From Crocinitomicaceae bacterium (GTDB lineage: Bacteria; Bacteroidota; Bacteroidia; Flavobacteriales_D; Crocinitomicaceae): a stretch of DNA of 64,000 bases. Below, one piece after another: positions 35,433 through 44,946 of the stretch; within the stretch, counting starts at the first letter, position 1; every line of letters starts with the position of its first letter. The notes below the pieces were generated by a model. That model did not search any database. It had not been told where the DNA came from and saw only the letters and a program-made list of their open reading frames with translations. Both the position numbers and the translations under genes were made by a program. The DNA is taken from positions 124,001-188,000 of the forward strand of contig PAQM01000028.1 of the NCBI GenBank assembly GCA_002709305.1, in the 5' to 3' direction.

Positions 35433-36095
35433 TTGCCTAAACGTCTTTTCATATCTAAATCAAACTCTGAGTGCGAATACCTAAATCAATTTTTAGCAGA
35501 AAAAAACATTAAACTTTTTTCTGTTTCCTTTTTAAAATTTCAAGGAGTTAAATTTAATGTCGATTTCAACTATGACATTATTTTTTTTACTAGTCCACGA
35601 TCTGTTGTATTCTTTAAAGAATGTGAAAAAATCCCAAAAAATATAAAGATTGCCTGCACAGGATCTAAAACCGCTGAGCTACTCTTACAAATGGGTCATG
35701 AAATTGACTTTATAGGTAGAACAAGTGGTAATATTGAAAAAATTGCAGACGAATTTAACATTTGGTCAGAAAATAGAACTGTATTATTCCCTATATCTGA
35801 CATATCACTAAAGACAGTCTCATCAAAGCTAAACAAAAGTAGGGTGTTCGAAGTTATAGTATACAAAACTATTATAAATAGTTCTAAAATTATTCCTTGC
35901 GACATCTATGTCTTTACAAGTCCCTCAAATGTTGATGGATTTCTTCAAAAAAATGACATAACAAACCAATCTATTATAATTGCTTGGGGGACAAGCACTG
36001 AAAAATACTTAGTTAAAAAAGGATTTAAAGTCCGACACACTTTGAATGATTCGTCTGTTAATAGTCTTTTAAAATACTTGCAGAATAATTTATAA
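35433..36095 (+). CDS. hemD: Uroporphyrinogen-III synthase
   Basis: HemD closes and inverts ring D of hydroxymethylbilane to give uroporphyrinogen III. The 220-residue protein is poorly conserved, as the family is, but has the bilobed pattern with IIFFTSPRSVVFF in domain one, ACTGSKTAELL, and YVFTSPSNVDGFL with AWGTSTEKYL in domain two. Position directly after hemC strengthens the call. The reading frame begins at a TTG seven bases after the hemC stop; no ATG gives a full-length protein, so a TTG start is likely. It converges with the metalloprotease gene five bases away. Confidence 0.88.
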   Translation: MPKRLFISKSNSECEYLNQFLAEKNIKLFSVSFLKFQGVKFNVDFNYDIIFFTSPRSVVFFKECEKIPKNIKIACTGSKTAELLLQMGHEIDFIGRTSGNIEKIADEFNIWSENRTVLFPISDISLKTVSSKLNKSRVFEVIVYKTIINSSKIIPCDIYVFTSPSNVDGFLQKNDITNQSIIIAWGTSTEKYLVKKGFKVRHTLNDSSVNSLLKYLQNNL

Positions 36096-36100
36096 AATTG

Positions 36101-38245
36101 CTATTTAATAAGCAGTTCTAATGTTTTCTGGCTACTAGTAGTTTCAACATTTAAAAAATATAACCCCGATGACAATCGATCTGTGTCTATTGTAACAAGG
36201 TTTATTCCAGGTTTTGCTTTTATCGTATTTCGACTTGTGATCCTACCCGTAATATCTTGGATATTAATGATAACATCCTGATTATTTACAACTTCAAAAC
36301 GAACATTGACCTTCTTATCCGTTGGGTTAGGATAAATAATTAAATCTGTAATCTGATTATCCTCATATAGGCCTAAGTTATCATAAATAATTTCGTCTGA
36401 AGGGCTTCCATTATATATATTAATGTCATCTATATATATGTTATTACCCCCACCAGCTTCAAACTTAAATTTATACCTAAAATTTTCTACCCAATAAGGA
36501 CTAGTGATATTAGTCATATGAACGGTAGTCCATTCAAATGATGGGGATGGTATAAACATTGATGATTGAACTTGACTGGAAAGTTGAAACCCATGAAGAG
36601 TTTTCCTTAGATCCCAAGTTTCTCCACAATCTTCAGTTACATATACTCTGAAAAAATCATCATCATTTGTGTTTCTTCGCTTATATGCATATCTAAAACT
36701 TAAAGTAACAGATGATGTGATGTCAGATAAATCTACAGGAGAAGAAATTAGTTCATCTATTGTACCCTCAGTTTGATTATAGTTAGTCAGCTTTACCGAT
36801 TTATTACCCGTATTGGAGATGTTTGAAATTAACTCAAACCCATTTCCTTGTTCATTTTTTATTTCCCACTCTTGAATGTTATTTAAAGTTGAGTAATTTT
36901 CAAAACCTTCCCAAAAAGGAAGTGAGGAAGGTGATTCCATTACTCTAATATAATATGATTTCACCTCCGAATCACTTATAGAACCATCATTCGCTATTAA
37001 TGAAACTTCATAAACACCTGGTGTGTTATAAGTAACCGAAGGGTTCTGAATTGTTGAAGACGATGGAGAGCCTCCTGGGAAAGACCAAGTCCATTGATTA
37101 ACTTCATTGTATGAAAGATCTGTGAAATTTATAACCCCTCCAGGGCAGACAGAGGTCTTATCTGCCTCAAAATCTGCCTTACATAAATATAAATTACCAT
37201 CAGCTCCCGTCTCTGTAAGATTAGATGCTGTTTTTAAATTATTTCTTCCTGCAGTGTTTGAGTTTAAAGCATTTCGCATTCTATTTACTTGACCTTGAGT
37301 AAACATCTTTGAACAATAAGAATAATTCATGTAATTTTCAACATTTGCTCTTGGTCCACAAGACATCTCATTTAAAGCACAAGCCGTTACACCTATCTCA
37401 TTTGGAGTATCCGCGACGTTGTCATCATCATAGCAACTAGTAATATTTCCTGGGTTGTTATTTGGCCCCCAAGTGTGTCTCAAATTTAACCAATGGCCCA
37501 CTTCGTGTGTTAATGTTCTGCTAGATCCAACACTCGATGTACCAATAGAACCTAAGTAATTATCTAAAACAAAAATCCCATTATAAAACATGTCATTTCC
37601 GGACCAGCCACTTGGAGTAAATGTATATCCAGCAGCACCTCCAATATCAGCACAAACATAAACATTACAATACTTGTTTGGTGGCCACTGACCTTGATAG
37701 ATATCATTACCATTTATAATCGCATCAACTTGATCTTGTCCATCACTTCCATCAAGTGTCAAAGGGCTTTCTGTTCTAGTAATACCTGAAAAACATGACC
37801 CATCCGGAGCCTTTGTTGCTAACCTAAACTCTATATCTACATCAGCAGGCATACCTTGAAAATCCGGGTGGACATTATCAGCATCTAGATTCTCACGTTT
37901 AAAATCTCTATTTAAAATATTAAATGCATCTATAATCTGATCATCAGAAATATTTTCAGGGCCTTCATTATGTAAAACATGAAAAACGATAGGGATATAC
38001 CAAACAATAGCTTTTGTATTTATTTGTTCATTTTCTTTTCTTTCTTGACTTCGAACAATTTCATCTTTAGCTAAAGCCTTTAAATAATCGGGGTTTTTGA
38101 GAAGTTCTAATTGTTTTTTATGCTGAGAACAATATTCAACCGTTTCACCATCCCTGGCATTAGATCTATCAAAAATTCTTTCTTGTGAGTCAATGAAAAA
38201 AGAAAAAGAAAAAACTGAAATAATGGAGAGTATTATTTTATTCAT
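36101..38245 (-). CDS. Secreted M43-family zinc metalloprotease with PKD and T9SS domains
   Basis: This 714-residue exported protease has a signal peptide (1-20), a propeptide, and a pappalysin/cytophagalysin-type (M43) catalytic domain with the zinc motif HEVGHWLNLRH at about residues 246-256 and a following Met-turn region (ENYMNYSYCSKMF). A PKD domain (about 352-430, YNEVNQWTWSFPGG) and a jelly-roll-like region (about 435-625, WEGFENYS onward) follow. A type A T9SS sorting domain ends the protein (YPNPTDKKV, DITGRITS, SSGLYFLNV). The product should cleave proteins or peptides outside the cell. It is flanked by hemD and an SDR gene with no obvious operon partner. Confidence 0.92.
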   Translation of the reverse strand: MNKIILSIISVFSFSFFIDSQERIFDRSNARDGETVEYCSQHKKQLELLKNPDYLKALAKDEIVRSQERKENEQINTKAIVWYIPIVFHVLHNEGPENISDDQIIDAFNILNRDFKRENLDADNVHPDFQGMPADVDIEFRLATKAPDGSCFSGITRTESPLTLDGSDGQDQVDAIINGNDIYQGQWPPNKYCNVYVCADIGGAAGYTFTPSGWSGNDMFYNGIFVLDNYLGSIGTSSVGSSRTLTHEVGHWLNLRHTWGPNNNPGNITSCYDDDNVADTPNEIGVTACALNEMSCGPRANVENYMNYSYCSKMFTQGQVNRMRNALNSNTAGRNNLKTASNLTETGADGNLYLCKADFEADKTSVCPGGVINFTDLSYNEVNQWTWSFPGGSPSSSTIQNPSVTYNTPGVYEVSLIANDGSISDSEVKSYYIRVMESPSSLPFWEGFENYSTLNNIQEWEIKNEQGNGFELISNISNTGNKSVKLTNYNQTEGTIDELISSPVDLSDITSSVTLSFRYAYKRRNTNDDDFFRVYVTEDCGETWDLRKTLHGFQLSSQVQSSMFIPSPSFEWTTVHMTNITSPYWVENFRYKFKFEAGGGNNIYIDDINIYNGSPSDEIIYDNLGLYEDNQITDLIIYPNPTDKKVNVRFEVVNNQDVIINIQDITGRITSRNTIKAKPGINLVTIDTDRLSSGLYFLNVETTSSQKTLELLIK

Positions 38246-38335
38246 AGTTTATGAAAATTAAAGTATATTCTAGAGTGAAGTTAAGGAAACACGAGCATTT
38301 TCACAAATAAAATTTTAGCCGTCTTCTAATTATTC

Positions 38336-39031
38336 CTATAGATTACGAAGATCTACTTTAACATCACCCTTAAATGGAGTATTTAACAAAATCAGAAGTC
38401 TTTCTGCAGCATCTGAAGAAGATAGCAACTGATTGTTTTTTTTATAGCCAATAAATTTATCAACAAGAGAAAAGTTGTTTTTATCAGTTTGTCTAATTTG
38501 CTTTTGCATATCTGTTTCAATTACCCCAGGTGATATAGAATATGCTACAATATTGTTGCCCTTCTCTTTCTCTTCAAGGAAGAACGCTTCTGTAATAATA
38601 TTAAGAGATGATTTCGAAGCACAGTATGACGCCCATGATGGTATAACCTTATCAGCGGCTCCTGAACTAATATTTATAAGACGAAAACCCTGTTTCAAAT
38701 CTAAAGAATTATAAACTAAATTCGTTAATTCCGCAGGAGCAACGGTGTTTACCATTAAAACTTCTGAAATGTCTAATGATTTTTGATCAGACATTCGTTT
38801 AATATTACCTATTATCCCCGCATTATTTATTAATGTAATTTGACCTTTTAAATTAGGGAATTTTATTCGTTTAATCGCCTCTATGTCTAATAAATCACAT
38901 TCAATAAAAAGAAAATTTTTGTGATCAAATTTGTGAGAGCGACCAATACCTATTACTTTTTCCCCTCTCTCAAGTAATAGACTAACAATTGCTCTTCCGA
39001 GACCTCGAGAAACACCTGAAACAATAAACAT
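38336..39031 (-). CDS. Short-chain dehydrogenase/reductase
   Basis: This 231-residue NAD(P)-dependent oxidoreductase of the classical SDR type has the nucleotide motif SGVSRGLGRA near the start, the structural NNAG motif in LINNAGIIG, the Ser of ISSGAA and the catalytic YCASK. The N-terminal VSRGLG and overall length resemble the sepiapterin-reductase or benzil-reductase-like group, but the substrate cannot be deduced. Its ATG overlaps the last base of the KtrA-type gene, so the two share a transcript. Confidence 0.85.
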   Translation of the reverse strand: MFIVSGVSRGLGRAIVSLLLERGEKVIGIGRSHKFDHKNFLFIECDLLDIEAIKRIKFPNLKGQITLINNAGIIGNIKRMSDQKSLDISEVLMVNTVAPAELTNLVYNSLDLKQGFRLINISSGAADKVIPSWASYCASKSSLNIITEAFFLEEKEKGNNIVAYSISPGVIETDMQKQIRQTDKNNFSLVDKFIGYKKNNQLLSSSDAAERLLILLNTPFKGDVKVDLRNL

Positions 39032-39732
39032 TAAAGAGACTCATTAATTTCAATAAACCGTTCGACACTCTTTGCAGCACCAAAAACGACTAGTGTATCT
39101 TTATGCTCAATTACCATGTTACTCTTAGGAACTCCTATTATATGTTGCTCTGTTTGATCTTCACCATTTTTAACAATTTCGTATTCACGTTTAATTGTAA
39201 TCAGTGTCATTTCATATTTATTCCTAAAACCAACATCATCGATTGTTCTTCCAACGCAGCCTTTTGGAGCAATAATTTCGGCAATCTCATGGTTGTCTGG
39301 TAACTGAAGAAAAGAAACAATATTAGGGTTCAACAATTTTTCACTAACAACGTTAGCAACCTCATTCTCAGGAGTAAGAATTTCCTTTACGCCTATCTTT
39401 TCTAAAATAAGACGTTGGTGAGAGCCACTAGCTCTAGCAATAACTCTTTTAACTCCAATATCTAATAGGTGAACACAAGTAAGAACCGTCGCTTCAAAAT
39501 TTTCTCCAATAGCTACGACGGCAGCATCCATTTTGTGAAAATCCTGAGACTTTAACGCACGCATATCCGTTGCATCTAAAGTTACTGCAAATGCAACTTC
39601 ATCTTTAATTCTCTCTATCTTGTTCTCATTAGGGTCAAAAGCATGTACTTTAGCTCCCTTCTCAGCCAAATGACTTGCTATTGTATAACCATATCTTCCA
39701 ACACCAATAACGGCAAATTTGTCAGCCTTCAT
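39031..39732 (-). CDS. TrkA/KtrA-type potassium channel regulatory protein
   Basis: This 233-residue cytoplasmic RCK-domain protein has an N-terminal nucleotide-binding Rossmann fold (VIGVGRYGYTIA, acidic strand end at AFDPNE, AVVAIGENFEA) and a C-terminal TrkA-C domain (about 140-225). It would form a ring that gates a KtrB/TrkH-type K+ channel in response to ATP/ADP or c-di-AMP. The channel subunit is not in this window. A complete Bacteroidetes promoter lies 40 bases upstream. The SDR gene follows with a one-base overlap. Confidence 0.88.
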   Translation of the reverse strand: MKADKFAVIGVGRYGYTIASHLAEKGAKVHAFDPNENKIERIKDEVAFAVTLDATDMRALKSQDFHKMDAAVVAIGENFEATVLTCVHLLDIGVKRVIARASGSHQRLILEKIGVKEILTPENEVANVVSEKLLNPNIVSFLQLPDNHEIAEIIAPKGCVGRTIDDVGFRNKYEMTLITIKREYEIVKNGEDQTEQHIIGVPKSNMVIEHKDTLVVFGAAKSVERFIEINESL

Positions 39733-39771
39733 CTTTTATTTATTATTTATTAAATAAAAATTATCAATACA

Positions 39772-39802
39772 CAAATGTAACAACAATTCAACGGTTAACA
39801 AA
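39772..39802 (-). promoter_or_regulatory. Promoter of the KtrA-type gene
   Basis: On the minus strand TTTG (39802-39799), a 19-base spacer and TACATTTG (39779-39772) match both boxes of the Bacteroidetes promoter consensus. The -7 box lies 39 bases before the ATG at 39732. Confidence 0.65.
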
Positions 39803-39919
39803 AGTCAAAACAATGACTAAAACATTATTTAAAAAATCACTATATAGAATGAATGAAAATTTTAAACAAAAAGCCCTTACTGCATATTATTAATCTTTCT
39901 TGATTAAATTTATAGAGTA

Positions 39920-42900
39920 ATGTCTATATCAATAAAAAATAAGTTAAAGGAGTTACTCTCAGAAAGTGTTCAGTTTAACACAAATGATGTGTTAGTAAAT
40001 ATAAATAAAGACAATAAACTCCTTGTATTCAATAATAAATCTTTAAGCTTCGAGTTAAACGATTTCCCCAAAAAAATAATTCTAGAAGCAAAAAAAAATA
40101 AAAAAGAATCTGGAATTAATTCTTTATGCGAAACACATGGCACTGTTGAGCATTTAATTAATGGTAAGATTGTTCAAACACCTATTTTAATTTGTCCGCT
40201 TGAAATTTCAATCAACAAATTCATCAATCAAATATCATTTACTAGAAGTGAAGAGGATGAGTTTATCAACCCTTTTCTGCTTAGACATATCAATAAAAGC
40301 ATTAGCGGAATAAATTCAGGCCCTAAATTAAATAAAGAGAACATTTTCAAAGAACTCGAACTTTTAGGCTTATCTATTAAAAATAATGCCTCATCAATTG
40401 GTAATTTTCATCATCACAGATATTATATAGTTAAAGAGCTAGAAGAGCTTTTGACGATAGAAAACCCATCCATCAATGTTTTACAACTATTTGGTGAAGA
40501 GCAAGATCAAACTCAAGAAATAGAGTCTATTACGCGTAAGAAAATACTCGAATCAGATACTGACCATGAGTTAGTTTTCAAAAAAGCAGCTGAAGGAAAT
40601 ATTGTTATTCAAGGCCCTCCTGGCACAGGGAAGTCGCAGGTTCTAACTAACTTAATTTCAAAATACTTATATAAAAACAAAACATCCATTATTGTATCTG
40701 AGAAAAGAGTCGCATTGGAGGTAATTAAGAAAAAACTTTCTCATTTTGGCCTTGATAAATACTCCTTCATTGCAAGTTCAAATAAACTAAGTCATTCGTT
40801 TTTAAAAGAGCTCAAAGAAACATGGGATTATTTAGAATCGACACAAGAATGTGGTAAAAAAAATCTATTATTATCTGATCAGTATCTCGACAATCTTCAA
40901 ATGAGTCTAGATATGTTAAATAAAAAAAACCTTATTGGAGGAGATTCATACACAAAATTTAAAGAATTATCTTCAAATCATAATTTAGCAAAATACAAAT
41001 ATAATAGTGATGCTCCATCTATTGATTCTTTCTTAAAGGTTAAGGATGAGATTAACAATCTTTATAAGCTATGCATAAATCCCATTATTAGCAACCTCAA
41101 AATCAACACAATTAAAAATGAAAACTTCGATTTTATTGATAAAAAGATAAATTTTTGGATCGAACAACTTAAGGAATTATCAACAACTTTTCAGATCAAT
41201 ACATGGAGCTCCTTTAGCAAAGTAAAAAAACAAGCAGTCGACTGTCAAATTTTCGAAAATGAAACCTACAAAAAATACCGTTTAATTTTCGAGCCTGGAT
41301 CAAAAGAACAAAAAAAATTTTTCGCGCTTTACAAAAGCTATTTGTCATTAAAAATTGAAGTCGAATTTATCACCAAAAATCAATCTCATTGGAAAATAAT
41401 TCCTTCTGAAAAAGAAACGGAATTTCTACTAAAAGAAATCAAAGAATTTAAGAGTTTTTTTAAACGAAGAAAAATAAGGAGAAGATGGATTCAAATTTCA
41501 AACACAGATTTCTGTTTTGCTAAAGAGGTTCTCATTAAACGAGAAAAAGAAATTACCACTTTAAAAAAACAGACTAAAAATTTAATGTCTCTCTGTAAAT
41601 TAGGTATTAATGACCCCGAAGAAAATATTAACATAATCAACTTAACTTTAAATCAATTTAGCCAAGAAAAATGGCGGGAATTATATGAAATTAAAGAAGA
41701 AGTAAGACTAAAAATAACTTCTAGTCATAATACAATTAATGAAGTCTATAATGATCTAAAAATGCACTTCAATTTTGACCCTGAAATTAACGTAATTAAA
41801 TATCTTAATCAACTACAAAAAGAAATAGGTAGCGTAGTCTCTGCTAAACATAGCCTATCAAAACTTAATAAAAAAATGTTAAACGCTTTTAAAGAAAGTA
41901 ACACTTTCATTGATTATGAAGGGGTTATTCTAAAAAGCCATTTTGTAAAATTCAAAGAACGGTTTCCATTCTTTTCTTCTTTTAAAAGTGAAGATTTAAG
42001 ATTCAAGGTACTAGATATACAGAAAGCATATAATGAAGAACAAAGGTTATTTTCCTTAGAAATAGAAAATAATATAATTAATAAATTTAATTCATATCAT
42101 AAACTATTAAACAGAACAACACGAAAATTAAATGAAGAGCAGAAACAGTTAAAAAAAATATTAAAAAAAGGGAAGTCCATTTTAATTAAAGAATTCGGAA
42201 AGACTCGCAGTCATCCTTCCTTACGTCAACTTCAACAATCAGAAGCGAAAATTTGGATTGACTTATTAAAACCTATTTGGCTAAGTAATCCTTCTCAGGT
42301 GTCAAACTGCTTCCCTTTAAAAGAGAACATTTTTGATGTTGCTATTTTTGATGAGGCAAGTCAAATACCAATCCAAAATGGTCTTGGTACAATTCATCGC
42401 GCAAAAAAAATCATTATTGCAGGAGATGAAAACCAAATGGGACCTTCTAATTACTTTGTTTCTAAAGACATTGATAGCTTAGATCTATTACACCAAGCAA
42501 ATTATAACTGGCCAAGCGTCAAATTAAAGCATCATTACCGGAGTGTTCATCCAGATTTAATTGCATTTTCCAATCAGTTTTTTTATAATAACGAATTAAC
42601 TGCTTATCCAGAAAGAAATGCTGATGTTCCAATAAGGCACCATTATATATCAAAAGGAAAGTTTATAAATCGAAAAAATAAAATTGAGGCTATACAGGTG
42701 GCTAAGCAGATTCATGAAACAATGAGAATTCCTGGAAGTATTGGAGTTGTAGCCTTTTCAGAGGAACAGTTGTCCTTAATATGGAGTCTATTATCTTCAA
42801 CTGATCAAAATCTATTAACTGAAAAAATAGAGTCAAACAATGGCTTCTTTAAATCACTAGAAAATGTCCAAGGAGATGAATGTGATTTTTTAATAATTAG

Positions 42901-43273
42901 TTTTGGTTATGGGAAAAACGAAGACAATCTATTTATGATGCACTTCGGCCCAATGAATAGACCAAATGGACGTAAAAGATTAAATGTACTATTAACAAGA
43001 GCAAAAAAAACGATAGATTTTTTCTGCTCTATCAATTCATCAGACTTCAAGCTTACAGATAATGAGTCTATCAACTTAATGCGAAAATGGGTTTCTTTTT
43101 CTGAATCATATAAAAACCAAGTTAACTATTTATTCCCTATAAATAATCAGCCTATAATACAGGGGCAAGAAATTAACTTTAAATCAATTCACAAATCTAT
43201 CCCTTCAGCAAAAGAACTGCACACATTTACGACTGTATTATCTAAAAGAGGTTGGGACATAAGATTTCAATAA
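39920..43273 (+). CDS. Large SF1 (Upf1/DUF4011-like) helicase without visible C-terminal nuclease
   Basis: This 1117-residue helicase has Walker A GPPGTGKS at about residues 232-239, then IIVSEKRVALEVIKKKL (motif Ia). An insert of about 500 residues rich in Lys and Glu follows, probably coiled-coil. Walker B is DEAS (from about 811), then IIAGDENQMGPSNYF (motif III), LKHHYRS (motif IV), NVQGDECDF (motif V) and LNVLLTRAKK (motif VI, about 1020-1029). Relatives often continue into a Vsr-like endonuclease, but this protein ends 90 residues after motif VI at KRGWDIRFQ. It stands alone with its stop touching the DUF2891 stop. Roles could be DNA repair or phage defence; neither is shown. Confidence 0.82.
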   Translation: MSISIKNKLKELLSESVQFNTNDVLVNINKDNKLLVFNNKSLSFELNDFPKKIILEAKKNKKESGINSLCETHGTVEHLINGKIVQTPILICPLEISINKFINQISFTRSEEDEFINPFLLRHINKSISGINSGPKLNKENIFKELELLGLSIKNNASSIGNFHHHRYYIVKELEELLTIENPSINVLQLFGEEQDQTQEIESITRKKILESDTDHELVFKKAAEGNIVIQGPPGTGKSQVLTNLISKYLYKNKTSIIVSEKRVALEVIKKKLSHFGLDKYSFIASSNKLSHSFLKELKETWDYLESTQECGKKNLLLSDQYLDNLQMSLDMLNKKNLIGGDSYTKFKELSSNHNLAKYKYNSDAPSIDSFLKVKDEINNLYKLCINPIISNLKINTIKNENFDFIDKKINFWIEQLKELSTTFQINTWSSFSKVKKQAVDCQIFENETYKKYRLIFEPGSKEQKKFFALYKSYLSLKIEVEFITKNQSHWKIIPSEKETEFLLKEIKEFKSFFKRRKIRRRWIQISNTDFCFAKEVLIKREKEITTLKKQTKNLMSLCKLGINDPEENINIINLTLNQFSQEKWRELYEIKEEVRLKITSSHNTINEVYNDLKMHFNFDPEINVIKYLNQLQKEIGSVVSAKHSLSKLNKKMLNAFKESNTFIDYEGVILKSHFVKFKERFPFFSSFKSEDLRFKVLDIQKAYNEEQRLFSLEIENNIINKFNSYHKLLNRTTRKLNEEQKQLKKILKKGKSILIKEFGKTRSHPSLRQLQQSEAKIWIDLLKPIWLSNPSQVSNCFPLKENIFDVAIFDEASQIPIQNGLGTIHRAKKIIIAGDENQMGPSNYFVSKDIDSLDLLHQANYNWPSVKLKHHYRSVHPDLIAFSNQFFYNNELTAYPERNADVPIRHHYISKGKFINRKNKIEAIQVAKQIHETMRIPGSIGVVAFSEEQLSLIWSLLSSTDQNLLTEKIESNNGFFKSLENVQGDECDFLIISFGYGKNEDNLFMMHFGPMNRPNGRKRLNVLLTRAKKTIDFFCSINSSDFKLTDNESINLMRKWVSFSESYKNQVNYLFPINNQPIIQGQEINFKSIHKSIPSAKELHTFTTVLSKRGWDIRFQ

Positions 43274-43274
43274 T

Positions 43275-44369
43275 CTAATTTGTTAAGCTCATTAAAGCAA
43301 AACTTCCAAGCCAATGACCTCCCTCATAATTCCCATCATAAAGAGAGACTAGGGACTTAACTACGTGGCTATTTGCTAATTTGATTAAATAAGAATATTC
43401 AGGGACTGACTCAGCAATACCATATAAACACCAAGCACGACTAAAATTTAGCCCATCTAAATGAACCAAATGACCATCTTTTCTATCTGAGACTACTCCT
43501 GGAGCTAAAAAAGCTTTTTTATCAACCAACGATGGCAGAAACTTAGCTAACCAAGATTTAAACTCTTCTTTATGCAATACTCTTCGCATTAAATTTGCTT
43601 CTTCCAAACATGGTGAAAGAAAATCATATCCGCTTGGCTCCCATGAAATAGGGCAATTACTGTCTTGCATATAATAGTTAATTGCTTTTTCTTTAACTAA
43701 ACTTACTAGTTCTATATTACTTGTTGATTGAGCAAAATCATAAATCATTGTTAAAGAAAATGCTGTGTTAGTGTGTGTTCCAACACGAATTGGATATTTT
43801 AACTTGGGTAAGAACTCAAAAATTCTATTAACAATTAACTTAGTTAATGGTTTTAGATTTTCTTCTAAATTTCTAACCTCAGCTATATCTGAATCATTTA
43901 GTTCTTGAGACAGTCTTAAAAGCCAAGCCCAACCGTACATTCGTTCAAATCCTTGACTTGTCTCTAATTTAAAATATTCTACTTCACGAGAAATATTTTC
44001 CTTTGATAAGTGTACTTTTAATGTTTCTATTATTTTATTCTTTTCATCTATATTAGGATATATTTTTAAAATTCTAACCAAAGACCAATGAGCATGAACA
44101 GAAGAGTGCCAATCAAAACAACCATAAAATGTAGGGTGTAATTGCCTAGGAGATAATAATTCTTCTTTAGAGCTAATTACTTGATTTAATTTGTTAGGAA
44201 ATTCCCTGTCAACACAATCTAAAGGTAATTGAACTAGTCGCTTTGCATCTTCCAAAGACAAAGAGACTGGTGACAAAGTATCTAAATCACTATTAACTGG
44301 TGATTCCTCTCTGTTGTCATTACAACAAAATAATAAAAATAAAAATAAAAAAAAGACAAATTCTCGCAT
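43275..44369 (-). CDS. DUF2891 family lipoprotein
   Basis: This 364-residue protein matches my recollection of DUF2891: CVDREFPNKL near the start of the domain, LHPTFYGCFDWHSSVHAHWSLVR (about residues 75-97), YGWAWLLRL, a THTNTAFSL middle section and HLDGLNFSRAWCLYGIA towards the end. The fold is expected to be an all-helical toroid; no activity is established, though conserved His, Trp and Asp residues suggest a carbohydrate or peptide-binding groove. The N-terminus is a hydrophobic leader ending in a Cys pair (residues 15-16), so it is probably a lipoprotein, whereas many family members are cytoplasmic. Confidence 0.82.
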   Translation of the reverse strand: MREFVFFLFLFLLFCCNDNREESPVNSDLDTLSPVSLSLEDAKRLVQLPLDCVDREFPNKLNQVISSKEELLSPRQLHPTFYGCFDWHSSVHAHWSLVRILKIYPNIDEKNKIIETLKVHLSKENISREVEYFKLETSQGFERMYGWAWLLRLSQELNDSDIAEVRNLEENLKPLTKLIVNRIFEFLPKLKYPIRVGTHTNTAFSLTMIYDFAQSTSNIELVSLVKEKAINYYMQDSNCPISWEPSGYDFLSPCLEEANLMRRVLHKEEFKSWLAKFLPSLVDKKAFLAPGVVSDRKDGHLVHLDGLNFSRAWCLYGIAESVPEYSYLIKLANSHVVKSLVSLYDGNYEGGHWLGSFALMSLTN

Positions 44370-44451
44370 ACCTAAATATACAAAATGAGTTTTATTATTA
44401 CTTTATTTGAATTTCAATTCAAGAAAAATAACTTTAAATAAAATTTAATTT

Positions 44452-44946
44452 ATGCTTAAACATATTGCTTTTTTTATTGCCCCCTTTGTTCTAATACTAG
44501 CATGTAAAACATTAAAAAAGTCAGACACAGAAAAAAAATCAAATCAATCTATTTTGTTTTCATCTATAAAACGTGAATACTGCTTTGGAAACTGCCCTGT
44601 TTATGAATTAAAGATTTTCAAAAATGGTGACGCAATTTACCATGGTATTGCAAACACTAAATTACAAGGATGGTACTGTTCGAAATTAGATAAAACTGTA
44701 CTTGATAGATTAAGCGAAAAAGCGCGTGAAATAAATTATTTAAATTTAGACTCTACATACTTTCATCCTCAAGGTATCGATGCGCCATATACAACAACAT
44801 CAATCCTAATTAATAAAACATTTAAAAAGGTTCGTCGTCAATTACAGTATCCACCTAAATTATTATCCTTTGAAAGAGTGTTTGATGAAATCATTGAATC
44901 AACAAATTGGGTAAAAAAAAGTGAATCAGGTAAAAAAGATAACTAA
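44452..44946 (+). CDS. DUF6438-like lipoprotein
   Basis: This is a 164-residue lipoprotein: the leader ends in LILAC with Cys18 as the likely lipid attachment site. The mature part fits the DUF6438 pattern, with YCFGNCPVYELKIFKNGDAIYHG (about residues 43-65), a Cys pair probably forming a disulphide, and a beta-rich remainder. The function is unknown. The last four bases overlap the 3' end of polA on the other strand. Confidence 0.75.
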   Translation: MLKHIAFFIAPFVLILACKTLKKSDTEKKSNQSILFSSIKREYCFGNCPVYELKIFKNGDAIYHGIANTKLQGWYCSKLDKTVLDRLSEKAREINYLNLDSTYFHPQGIDAPYTTTSILINKTFKKVRRQLQYPPKLLSFERVFDEIIESTNWVKKSESGKKDN

